Positions 17,450 to 25,128 of a stretch of 64,000 nucleotides of DNA are shown here, piece by piece (position 1 is the first letter of the stretch; each line of letters begins with the position of its first letter). The stretch is taken from assembly GCA_963677245.1 (NCBI GenBank), contig OY781921.1:2294001-2358000 (forward strand), read 5' to 3'. This DNA comes from Saccharicrinis sp963677245. GTDB taxonomy: Bacteria > Bacteroidota > Bacteroidia > Bacteroidales > Marinilabiliaceae. The position numbers and the translations under genes were made by a program. The notes below the pieces were generated by a model. That model saw only the letters and a list, made by a program, of their open reading frames with translations, ran no database searches and was not told the origin of the DNA.

Positions 17450-18028
17450 ATGAAAACAAATCTTTTAAAATCAACATTATTAAAAAAAGGCTTACCGTTA
17501 TTAGCCAATGTATTAACAGGTGGTACCGCTCGACCTGCCTTTGAAATAGTTAAATCTATTCTTGGAATAAAAGTTAATGACGAAAACCATTTTAGAGATT
17601 TAATAAATCACAGACCTGATCTAATTGAAAAACTCAAAGAATTTGAACAAAAACAGAAAGTTGAACTACAAAAACTGGCATTACAATCCGCTCGTTTAGA
17701 AATAGAGGAATCTAAAGCCTATTTACTCGACAAGCATAGGGCTAGATTAAGAGAAACGCAAATGGTTAAATTAACAGGTCAAAGAGACTGGTTAATGATG
17801 GGACTGGCTATTGTGGTCGTAATTGGTTTCTTTGCACTTATTTCCATAATGGTACTAGGGGAAAATGCCGATCAAATGACTAACAACGGGCCGGTTAATC
17901 AATTATTTGGTGCCTTAGTTGCCGGTTTTAGTATGGTGCTGTCTTACTTCTTCGGTTCCAGCAAAAGTTCTGCAGATAAAGATAAAACGATAGCCAATCA
18001 ATCGAAATTATCAACCTTCAATGTATAA
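17450..18028 (+). CDS. GTA-type three-helix holin family protein
   Basis: This is a small membrane protein of 192 residues. The N-terminal LPLLANVLTGGTARPAFEIV stretch, the charged coiled-coil middle (about residues 45-105, EKLKEFEQKQKVELQKLALQ) and two hydrophobic helices (about 113-137 and 150-172) match the family named holin of 3TMs for gene-transfer release. Holins make pores in the inner membrane before lysis. In a small element without capsid genes a lysis-type protein is unexpected; it may help a helper phage, act in release, or have another role. The function is inferred from the family. Confidence 0.7.
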   Translation: MKTNLLKSTLLKKGLPLLANVLTGGTARPAFEIVKSILGIKVNDENHFRDLINHRPDLIEKLKEFEQKQKVELQKLALQSARLEIEESKAYLLDKHRARLRETQMVKLTGQRDWLMMGLAIVVVIGFFALISIMVLGENADQMTNNGPVNQLFGALVAGFSMVLSYFFGSSKSSADKDKTIANQSKLSTFNV

Positions 18029-18071
18029 TAACATTCTAAATAACCTTTAGATTGGGCGCTATTATCCATTA

Positions 18072-18199
18072 CCGACATCTGTAACGCAGCTTGGGACCCA
18101 CTTATTAAAGGTGATGAAAAGACAGAAGGCTGTTTGACCGTAGGGAGTTACTTCTGTCTCATCAACAAAATATAGTGGGTAAGCGAGTGCAGCAGTCGG
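18072..18199 (+). ncRNA. Candidate structured RNA inside the mobile element
   Basis: Seven complementary pairs nest in order: CCGA/TCGG (18072-75 with 18196-99), CTG/CAG (18079-81 with 18193-95), GCA/TGC (18086-88 with 18188-90), GCTT/AAGC (18089-92 with 18181-84), ACCCACT/AGTGGGT (18096-102 with 18174-80), GATG/CATC (18113-16 with 18160-63) and AGACAGAAG/CTTCTGTCT (18120-28 with 18151-59). Together they form one long rod with a 22-base end loop, a symmetric 10 x 10 internal loop and a T6 run shortly after. Strand is assumed from the T-run and neighbours. It could instead be a DNA structure such as an origin, or a decayed reading frame. Confidence 0.45.
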
Positions 18200-18211
18200 C
18201 GGACTTTTTTG

Positions 18212-18243
18212 TTTACTTTTTTTGACTGCAGCAAAAAAGTAAA
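18212..18243. repeat. 11-bp inverted repeat of the TTTACTTTTTT type
   Basis: TTTACTTTTTT (18212-18222) is perfectly complementary to AAAAAAGTAAA (18233-18243) across a 10-base loop. It may act as a bidirectional terminator or be an interspersed repeat. Confidence 0.6.
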
Positions 18244-18358
18244 AGCCCTTGCGGCTTGAGCAATTTATACACGTAAATGTGAAATAAATCTACTATTACT
18301 TACAAATGCTCTTTTAACTACAACCCAGTTTTCAATAAATAATAATTAATAAACAAAA

Positions 18359-18820
18359 ATGGAATTAACCGTATTACGATACAGCTCAGGAGAAGAAAGC
18401 ACGCTAGGCCTTCTTTTTATAGATGGTAAATTTGCCTGTTATACGCTGGAAGATGAGCACAGAGTTATTAAAGTACCAGGAAAAACCAGAATACCTGCTG
18501 GTAGATATAAAATTAAACTGCGTAAGGAAGGATCTCATCATCTACGATACAAAAGTAAGTTCCCGGGCATACATAAAGGAATGCTTCACATTACCAATGT
18601 TCCTGGTTTTAAATGGATATTAATCCACATTGGAAATGATGATGATGATACGGCCGGGTGTTTGCTGGTTGGAGAAAGCTCTATCTCAAATATAACTCAG
18701 AAAGGACGAATTAATAATAGCACATTGGCTTATAGTAGAATTTACCCTGGTATAGCCAGAGCTATTGAAGGTGGACATAACGTATGGATTACATACCTTG
18801 ATGAGGTAAATCTCAATTGA
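18359..18820 (+). CDS. DUF5675 family protein
   Basis: This 153-residue soluble protein of the DUF5675 family shows the typical opening LTVLRYSSGEESTLGLLFID, then CYTLEDEHR, KTRIPAGRYKIKLR, HIGNDDDDTAGCLLVG with the conserved Gly-Cys, and a C-terminal VWITYLDE. The family has no firmly established function that I know of; members are common in prophages and element genomes of Bacteroidetes. A conserved acidic/Cys centre suggests a catalytic site. Its place after a holin makes a cell-wall or lysis role plausible, which is inference. A terminator follows at once, so it ends the element's operon. Confidence 0.75.
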   Translation: MELTVLRYSSGEESTLGLLFIDGKFACYTLEDEHRVIKVPGKTRIPAGRYKIKLRKEGSHHLRYKSKFPGIHKGMLHITNVPGFKWILIHIGNDDDDTAGCLLVGESSISNITQKGRINNSTLAYSRIYPGIARAIEGGHNVWITYLDEVNLN

Positions 18821-18836
18821 AGAAACAATAAAATAT

Positions 18837-18870
18837 AAAAGCAGCGAAAAACGAGTGTAACTGCTTTTTT
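18837..18870 (+). terminator. Terminator after the DUF5675 gene
   Basis: AAAAGCAG (18837-18844) pairs with CTGCTTTT (18861-18868), followed by more T. It marks the last recognisable end of the element's gene set. Confidence 0.65.
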
Positions 18871-19152
18871 ACCATAATGTTTTCGGGGTGGAGAGATGAA
18901 TATCTTTTCTTGTAAACCCCAATAAACCAAAACAATATACAAACACACAATGTCTGGTTACACTTAATAACATCCGCAATTTGACTTATAATGTATTGAT
19001 TTGTGGTCTTCTGACAAGAATAAAGATACGAAAAAACATTGGTTTAGTACATCAAAACACTACAAAATCAATGGAGAATTACATTTTTAAACCGTATCCC
19101 TACATCAATCTGCGTCTTACAAGGAATCCGTTAAGGCTTTACTTTAGCCCCT
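18871..19152. other. Intergenic stretch between the element and the IS66 remnant
   Basis: About 280 bp with no convincing gene, tRNA-end duplication or recognisable IS66 terminal repeat. The right border of the element and the left end of the IS should lie here. Confidence 0.4.
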
Positions 19153-19431
19153 ATGGAAGCAAATAAAAAAAAGAAAGGCCGAGATGTATGAATTGATAGA
19201 TCTATGGCGCAGGAGTGGCAAGAGCCAAAAAGCAATTTGTGAAGAAGCGAAGTGTTCTTTTTCAGTGTTTAAGTATTGGCAAAAAAACAAGAACAGGAAA
19301 TTGCGGACAAGGAAAGCTTTATTCAATTGGTTCCGGACGCCCCCATGGATAAACTTTCCGGGATAGAGATTATATATCCCAACGGGGTAAAGCTATGCGT
19401 TGGGTCAGGTTGAAAGTCAACAAAGTAAAAG
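19153..19431 (+). pseudogene. tnpA: IS66 accessory protein OrfA (TnpA), frameshifted
   Basis: The IS66 first protein can be pieced together from three frames: MEANKKKK from ATG 19153, then MYELIDLWRRSGKSQKAICE from 19184, then QEIADKESFIQLVPDAPMDK through to GVKLCVGSG, ending at the TGA near 19411. Both breaks fall in A-tracts (A8 at 19165-19172 and A7 near 19281). The second, in zero frame CAA-AAA-AAC, fits the X-XXY-YYZ slippery heptamer A-AAA-AAC, so a -1 ribosomal shift would restore the reading. Because the first break needs a +1 change, simple decay or homopolymer sequencing error is more likely. Confidence 0.7.
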
Positions 19432-19452
19432 AACTGATAAACTGCTTTTGAT

Positions 19453-19815
19453 ATGTTTACCTTGGGATCATCTTTGACATTTCAGCTGTACAGCCAGCCC
19501 ACTGATATGCGTAAAAGCTTCGACAGTTTGTGCGGCCTGATTCAGAACCAATTGGGGCAAGCGCCTACCAACGGCGACGTTTATATTTTTATCAACAAAG
19601 CCCGTAACAAGATAAAGCTGTTGCATTGGGGCGGCAGCGGTTTCGTACTTTATTACAAGCGGCTTGAGTCTGGCACTTTTGAACATCCCCAATACGATAT
19701 CGAAAGGGGCAGCTACCAGATGGGCTATTCCCAAATGGTGATGTTGGTGGATGGTATCAGAATAAAAAATATCGAAAGAAAAAAGCATTACACACTACCT
19801 GTACAACATACCTGA
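19453..19815 (+). CDS. tnpB: IS66 family protein TnpB (Orf2)
   Basis: This is the 120-residue IS66 Orf2 protein, needed with the other two for transposition. SQPTDMRKSFDSLCGLIQNQ near the N-terminus and KLLHWGGSGFVLYYKRLESGTF in the middle are family signatures. The frame is intact although both neighbours are broken. The typical order orfA-tnpB-tnpC is kept. It has no activity on its own as far as is known. Confidence 0.92.
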   Translation: MFTLGSSLTFQLYSQPTDMRKSFDSLCGLIQNQLGQAPTNGDVYIFINKARNKIKLLHWGGSGFVLYYKRLESGTFEHPQYDIERGSYQMGYSQMVMLVDGIRIKNIERKKHYTLPVQHT

Positions 19816-19828
19816 GCAATATTATTTA

Positions 19829-20715
19829 TGAAGGTTTAAAGATATCTTAGCGGTGTGGAAAACACGGCAGGAAATATCGAAAACGAACAGGTGGTTCTGG
19901 AAAAGACCAATACGAAAAACTGGTCTCCGAGAACCAATACCTGAAACAACAGCTCGACGAGCTTAAACGTATGATATTCGGCAGCAAGAGCGAGTGCTTT
20001 GTTCCTGCCCATGACAGTCAGCTAAGTTTGTTCGATGAGGAAAAACAGGAAGACCAACCCCAAACGGAGGATATAAACTACACACGCAAAAAGGCCGACA
20101 AAAAGAAACAAAATCCTATACGTGTACAAATACCCGCACGCCTGCCCCGTGTCGAAGAATTGATAGAACCTGAAAACATTAAAGAAGGTTCTCAAAAAAT
20201 AGGAGAGGAAATTACCGAGTTGCTGGAGCATAACCCTGCCAAGGTTTATGTGAGCAAGGTTGTCCGTCCCAAATATGCCGTGCCCAACAACAGGGGTATC
20301 GACATTGCCCAACTGCCAACCCTACCCATACCCAAAGGCAATGCGGGGGCTAGTTTGTTGGGATTTATCACGGTATCCAAATTTGTAGACCACTTGCCTT
20401 ATTACAGGCAAATACAAATATTTAAGCGACAAGACATGTTGTTAAACGATTCCACAATAAACGGATGGTTTAACGCCACGGCCAGGTTGCTGGAACCACT
20501 TTACGACACTTTACAAAACCTGCTGGCACAAGCCGATTACCTGCAAGCCGACGAATCGCCAATAGGCGTCCTGGACTCCCATAATAAAGGAACCCTGCAT
20601 AACGGATACCAATGGGTATACCGTTCCCCGCAACAACGTTTGGTGCTGTTTAAATACCTCCGGGGAAGGGACAGCGTATTACTCCTGTGAAACGATGGTT
20701 TTAGGAGACTAAAAA
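19829..20715 (+). pseudogene. tnpC: IS66 transposase TnpC, frameshifted and truncated
   Basis: The longest intact piece starts at ATG 19971 and ends at TGA 20690 (239 residues): MIFGSKSECF, a zinc-finger-like linker region, and LLGFITVSKFVDHLPYYRQI with LQADESPIGVLDSHNKG carrying the first part of the DDE region. The frame runs further upstream (YEKLVSENQYLKQQLDELKR), but it is lost around 19899, where one A of an A-tract seems deleted. The expected start, ATG 19829, meets a stop four codons on. A normal TnpC is about 500 residues; here everything after the RGRDSV stretch is gone, including the remaining catalytic residues. Confidence 0.88.
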
Positions 20716-20778
20716 ATATTCAGATAGGAATAAAACCATATATTGATAGTCCAACTAATCCAAACTTATGCCTTTCCC

Positions 20779-23700
20779 TTACATATGATGTTTCTTAATA
20801 TAAACAGAAGGCCTTTCACCTACCTGGTTGGCAAAACATTTGCTAAAATATTTTGGATCGGAAAAGCCGACTTGATATGCCACTTCTGCTACAGTAAATT
20901 TATCTTGCTTAAACAGTTGTTCTGCTTTTTTTATGCGCATAGACCTGATAAATTCAACCAAAGACATTCCAGTAATTGCTTTAAACTTTCTCAATAACAA
21001 AGAGTGACTCATTCCCATTTCATTTACAATATCGGGTACTTCAAAAGTATGATCATCCAACCTTGATTCAGTAAGCTCCATTATTTTTTTAATGAACTTC
21101 TCTTCTGCAGGAACGATAACTGACTCTGTTGGCTCCAAAACAAGGTCTTTGCTAAAACGTTCTTTAAAAAGTTTGCGCGATTTAATGATAGCTCCTACTT
21201 GAGCAACTAACACTTCCGTATTAAACGGCTTTATCAAATAACTATCGGCTCCATATTTTAATCCCTTAATCCTGGATTCATCTTCGGACTTGGCAGTCAG
21301 CATGACAATAGGGATATGGCTCGTTTCCTGATTTTGTCTTAACTTTTCAGTTAACTCCATCCCATTGAGCTTAGGCATCATTAAATCCGTAATGACGATA
21401 TCCGGCATAATTTCAGCAATACTATCCAGAGCGCTCATACCGTCAGGGAAATGAGTTACTTTAAACCGGATTTTAAAAACCCCTTTCAAATAATTAGCTA
21501 AATCAATGTCATCTTCGACAATCACCATACTCAAAGTAACTCCATTGGTAATATCATTCAAATACCCTGAATAAGAATTAGATGAAATAATTGTTTCTGT
21601 CGAGGTTTCTTTTGTTATCACATCACTTTCTGTTTCTTTATTCTCGATATTTGCAGGTAATAAAATATCAAACTGGCAACCTCCTCTTTCCAGGTTTTTG
21701 ACTGATACTGTTCCTTTATGATAATCAATGTATTCTTTTACTATTGCTAAACCAATTCCTGTTCCACCAATGTCTGATTGCACAACTCCTTTAGTTTGAT
21801 AGAAATAATCGAAAACTTTGTTTATTTCATCCCCTTCAATACCAGGTCCATTATCTGCTACCGAAATCCTAATATTCCCTTCTTCTACTACTGAATCTTC
21901 TTTATTAGTAGCCACTTCCAATTCTAGTAAACCTGCCTCTTGTGGTAAAAATTTGATAGCGTTTGATATTAAATTATATATAACCGTATCCAACAACTGG
22001 CGGTCTGCCTTAAAGTGAATATTATCGGGGATATTATATTTTACAGTGATGTTTTTACTTTTTACTGCAACTTCAAACTCATACATTATTCGTGTTAATA
22101 GTCTTTTTGCCTGAATATCCGAATATTTAATAACGTATTCGCCATCATCCATTTTACGGAGCTCCAATAACCTGTTTACCTGGTTCAACAAACGTTTCAT
22201 ATTACGCATCACCATTCCAGCAAGTTCTTTGGGTTCGTCAGACAAATCCTTGTTGCCGTGTAATTGCTTTAACGGTTCATATATCAAGGTTAACGGGGTA
22301 CGTATCTCATGAGAGACATTAGTGAAAAATCGGATTTTTGCATCAGATATTTCTACTTCTTTTCTATGTTCCAGTTCCTGGATATGTAGTTGATTTTTCT
22401 CTTTAATCCTAATTAAAGAATACTTTCTGTACGCCAACAACATTAACAATAGCACAATTAAATACAAAGCGTAAGCCCAAGGGGTCAACCAAAGAGGAGG
22501 TTGAATATCCACCTCAAGCAAAGTGGTTTTATCAGACCAGGTTCCATCTCTGTTCGAGGCTCTGATTTGTAAATCATAACTTCCTGCCCTTAGGTTTGAG
22601 AAAGTTATTTTTCGTTCCTGGTCACTTACTTCAATCCAATTATCATTAAATCCTAATAACCTATATTTATACCGAGTTTTATTGTTAACCGATTTATTTA
22701 AAAGTGATGAGAACTCAATACTAAATAACTTTTCTTTATGCTTTAAATTTATGCTTTTGGTATAAGCAATATCTTTTTCTAGAATAACCCTACCATTGTA
22801 TTCTCTTCCAGGAAGTACTTTTTCGTTAAGGATTGTAAAATCAGTTAAATAAACAGGTAAATTTTCTTTTTTAGGGATTATGCTATCAGGATTATAATAA
22901 ACCACTCCATTTATTCCTCCCAAAAACATATAGTTACTCTTAAAATCATAGTAAACGGCATTGTTTTCATAACTAGAGTTTATATCATCACCCTCAGGGT
23001 AGAAATCAATAATAACATTATCTTTCTCTGAATAACGACAAATACCTCTACTTGTACCCAACCATAAGTCACCATTAATATCTTCGTTAATTGAGTTTAC
23101 AATACCTCCAGGCAAACCATCCTTCTCAGTAATCTCTATAAACTTTAAACTGCCCTTTGACAAAGACTCTTCAAGCGACTCTCCTTCTGACGGAACGATC
23201 TTAACAAGTCCTCTACCTGTACCTAGCCAGATATCTCCTTTTTTGGTTTCAACGACTTTAAAGATATCGTTGTGGGCAATGGAATTTGCCACATCCGGCT
23301 TGTGACGATATACATGAAATTTGCCACTTCTTTTTATAACATTATCAGAAAGTGCAACATTTAATCCCCCACCTTTAGTACCTATAAGTAAATAACCACT
23401 TGAGGTTTCTGCCATGGACAAAACAATATTATTGCTCAACCCTAGCATATCCCGTTTTGAACCTGCATACATTTCTATATTCCCTGATGAAGCTGATACG
23501 TATCCAAAACCATGTCCCCAGGTCCCATACCATATATTCCGATGGTTATCTTCCATAATAGTAAACACATATCCATCAGTAGTAAAATACTTGAAATTCT
23601 TGTCTGGTTGATATTTAATCAACGAGTTTACGGAAGATCCTGCCCAAATATTATCTCTTGAATCTATCAAAAGTGCTTTTACAATATTCTTCCAATCCTG

Positions 23701-24972
23701 TCCTTCATATTTAAGATCAATAGTTTTTTGGTAAATTAACTGTTGATCCTCAATCTTAAATTGTTCGATTTTTCCAGATAAAGTTCCTACGTAAAGCTTG
23801 TCGTTCCTGCCTGCAATAGATCTGGCTTGACTAATTTTTTCAAGGCTACCTTTACTTGCTGTTTTAAGAATATTAAAGTGACTTTCGGACAACCCTAAGG
23901 CATGTAAACCTTGACTATCAGAACCTATCCATAACTGACCATGCTCATCATACAAAAGATCATTTATGATATTTAATTCTTCGGTAGTTTCTTCTGGTAT
24001 TAAATCTTCAAAGTAAAATATTCTCTCACCCTGAAGTACAGCCAGTCCAACACCTTCAACAGTAAACCAAACATTACTATTTTTATCTACAACAACATCA
24101 TCAACCCTATTCGCTTTTATATAATATGGTTTGTCATTTCCCGAATTATATTTGGTAACCAAGAAACTATTTTTATTTTTTTCTGGTTGTAGTTTTATTA
24201 ACCCACCATAATTTGCCACCCATAAATTGCCTTCCTTATCCTCAGTAATATTTGAAGTAACACTTAAGTTATAAGTTAACTCTGATGAAAGTTCCCTGAA
24301 ATCACCTGATTTAATATGAAATTGATAAAGTCCTCCATCAGCTCCAACAATAAGGCTATTATTGGTGTATGGATAAATAGTTTGTACACCCTTGTTTAAT
24401 TCAGTAGGAATATAAGATTCGTTTGTTACCCGCCTATAAACTGCTCCTTCGGTTACATTAACAAAGTCATCTTTTATAATATCGTATTTTAGCAGACCAA
24501 CTGACGTACCTACCCACACGCTACCGTTTTTATCAACACTTATACCCCGAATAAACCCATTGTACGATTCGTAAGAATATCGGTTTATGATTCCATCTTT
24601 CAGACCTAATTTATTGACCCCTCCTCCGCGAGTACCAATCCATAATACCGAATCACCCTGAACCGCCAAACAACTGACTTCGTTACTGGATATCGAGTTC
24701 TTATTTTGAGGATCGTATTTATAACTAACATATTTATAACCGTCGTAACGATTTAATCCATCTTTGGTTCCAATCCACAAAAAACCCGTACTATCTTTTT
24801 CGATACATTGAACTGATTGGTGGTTGAGTTTATTAGATGAAACTACTTCACTAATCGTGTAATTATCGGCAAACATAAAATTACAAATCAGCAAGCTAGC
24901 TATAACTAAAAAAACTTTTCTATAATTTTCTCTAAATATAAAACTGAAAGTCCCAGAAACAGTGTTGCTCAT
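20779..24972 (-). CDS. Hybrid two-component system regulator (HTCS) of the xylan locus
   Basis: One protein senses sugars in the periplasm and activates transcription in the cytoplasm. From ATG 24972 it has 1397 residues; the longer frame begins with TTG and is not used. Order: signal/anchor helix (about 15-35), a double seven-bladed Reg_prop beta-propeller sensor (about 40-720, many WIGT-like repeats), a Y_Y_Y domain, a membrane helix (about 805-830), histidine kinase with phospho-His near 888 in NVSHEIRTPLTLI, ATPase, receiver with the phospho-Asp near 1196 in DIVITDLMMP, and an AraC-type HTH at the end (VAEVAYQVGFSDPKYFSKCF). It is the probable inducer of the adjacent genes, equivalent in role to XynR-type HTCS proteins; the ligand, likely a xylo-oligosaccharide, is inferred. 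Confidence 0.93.
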   Translation of the reverse strand: MSNTVSGTFSFIFRENYRKVFLVIASLLICNFMFADNYTISEVVSSNKLNHQSVQCIEKDSTGFLWIGTKDGLNRYDGYKYVSYKYDPQNKNSISSNEVSCLAVQGDSVLWIGTRGGGVNKLGLKDGIINRYSYESYNGFIRGISVDKNGSVWVGTSVGLLKYDIIKDDFVNVTEGAVYRRVTNESYIPTELNKGVQTIYPYTNNSLIVGADGGLYQFHIKSGDFRELSSELTYNLSVTSNITEDKEGNLWVANYGGLIKLQPEKNKNSFLVTKYNSGNDKPYYIKANRVDDVVVDKNSNVWFTVEGVGLAVLQGERIFYFEDLIPEETTEELNIINDLLYDEHGQLWIGSDSQGLHALGLSESHFNILKTASKGSLEKISQARSIAGRNDKLYVGTLSGKIEQFKIEDQQLIYQKTIDLKYEGQDWKNIVKALLIDSRDNIWAGSSVNSLIKYQPDKNFKYFTTDGYVFTIMEDNHRNIWYGTWGHGFGYVSASSGNIEMYAGSKRDMLGLSNNIVLSMAETSSGYLLIGTKGGGLNVALSDNVIKRSGKFHVYRHKPDVANSIAHNDIFKVVETKKGDIWLGTGRGLVKIVPSEGESLEESLSKGSLKFIEITEKDGLPGGIVNSINEDINGDLWLGTSRGICRYSEKDNVIIDFYPEGDDINSSYENNAVYYDFKSNYMFLGGINGVVYYNPDSIIPKKENLPVYLTDFTILNEKVLPGREYNGRVILEKDIAYTKSINLKHKEKLFSIEFSSLLNKSVNNKTRYKYRLLGFNDNWIEVSDQERKITFSNLRAGSYDLQIRASNRDGTWSDKTTLLEVDIQPPLWLTPWAYALYLIVLLLMLLAYRKYSLIRIKEKNQLHIQELEHRKEVEISDAKIRFFTNVSHEIRTPLTLIYEPLKQLHGNKDLSDEPKELAGMVMRNMKRLLNQVNRLLELRKMDDGEYVIKYSDIQAKRLLTRIMYEFEVAVKSKNITVKYNIPDNIHFKADRQLLDTVIYNLISNAIKFLPQEAGLLELEVATNKEDSVVEEGNIRISVADNGPGIEGDEINKVFDYFYQTKGVVQSDIGGTGIGLAIVKEYIDYHKGTVSVKNLERGGCQFDILLPANIENKETESDVITKETSTETIISSNSYSGYLNDITNGVTLSMVIVEDDIDLANYLKGVFKIRFKVTHFPDGMSALDSIAEIMPDIVITDLMMPKLNGMELTEKLRQNQETSHIPIVMLTAKSEDESRIKGLKYGADSYLIKPFNTEVLVAQVGAIIKSRKLFKERFSKDLVLEPTESVIVPAEEKFIKKIMELTESRLDDHTFEVPDIVNEMGMSHSLLLRKFKAITGMSLVEFIRSMRIKKAEQLFKQDKFTVAEVAYQVGFSDPKYFSKCFANQVGERPSVYIKKHHM

Positions 24973-25062
24973 AAATATGCTCGTCCTATTGTTATATTTG
25001 CTTAAAGTATAAAAAATAACATTTATACACAACTTATTGCTTGCAAGTGGTATGTTGCTTCA

Positions 25063-25094
25063 ATAAAAAAGTCGGGAAGAACAATCCCGACTTT
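25063..25094 (-). terminator. Terminator between GH30 and HTCS genes
   Basis: AAAGTCGGGA (25068-25077) pairs with TCCCGACTTT (25085-25094). On the minus strand it is followed by T6, so it ends the GH30 transcript before the HTCS gene. Confidence 0.88.
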
Positions 25095-25128
25095 CTAAAA
25101 TGCTAAATAAACCTAAAAAATAATCTTC

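Larger units (their letters stand above)
18029..18358 (+). other. 330-bp structured intergenic region between holin and DUF5675 genes
   Basis: No ATG-started gene is present. It contains the nested complementary segments at 18072-18199, a T-run at 18205-18210 and an 11-bp inverted repeat at 18212-18243. A 42-codon open frame without a start codon (about 18050-18176) crosses it; see the ncRNA entry. Confidence 0.7.
12496..18870 (+). mobile_element. Compact integrated element at tRNA-Arg (satellite or mobilizable island)
   Basis: The span holds, in one direction, a tyrosine recombinase, an RteC-like protein, an excisionase-like HTH protein, a phage-type replication initiator, a DnaC-like ATPase, a GTA-type holin, a structured intergenic segment and a DUF5675 protein. 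The recombinase next to a tRNA is the classic island arrangement. There are no capsid, terminase, tail, relaxase or conjugation genes. I found no second copy of the tRNA 3' end on the right, so the right border is approximate and may have been lost near the IS66 remnant at 19.15 kb. Confidence 0.65.
19153..20715 (+). mobile_element. Decayed IS66-family insertion sequence
   Basis: The three IS66 genes occur in order: accessory orfA (frameshifted), intact TnpB and a broken, truncated TnpC transposase. The right half of TnpC and the right terminal repeat are missing. Its base composition is clearly richer in G and C than the neighbouring element genes, a sign of separate origin. It separates the tRNA-Arg element from the xylan locus and cannot move by itself. 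Confidence 0.85.

Noticed and set aside
18050..18176. Start-less 42-codon frame ending KTEGCLTVGSYF in the structured region
   Set aside because: It shows a faint likeness to the TAGCLLVG part of the DUF5675 protein, but has no start codon or ribosome binding site and is too short to call a pseudogene.
18821..19160. Duplicate of the tRNA-Arg 3' end (attR) right of the element
   Set aside because: No repeat of the T-arm/acceptor sequence was found by eye from 18.0 to 20.8 kb, so no attachment repeat is reported.
18981..19166. 61-codon frame left of the IS66 remnant
   Set aside because: No family character, no ribosome binding site, and it runs into the IS66 accessory gene start; taken as chance.
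20743..20997. 84-codon plus-strand frame after IS66
   Set aside because: It is antisense to the conserved AraC-type end of the HTCS gene, so it is a shadow.
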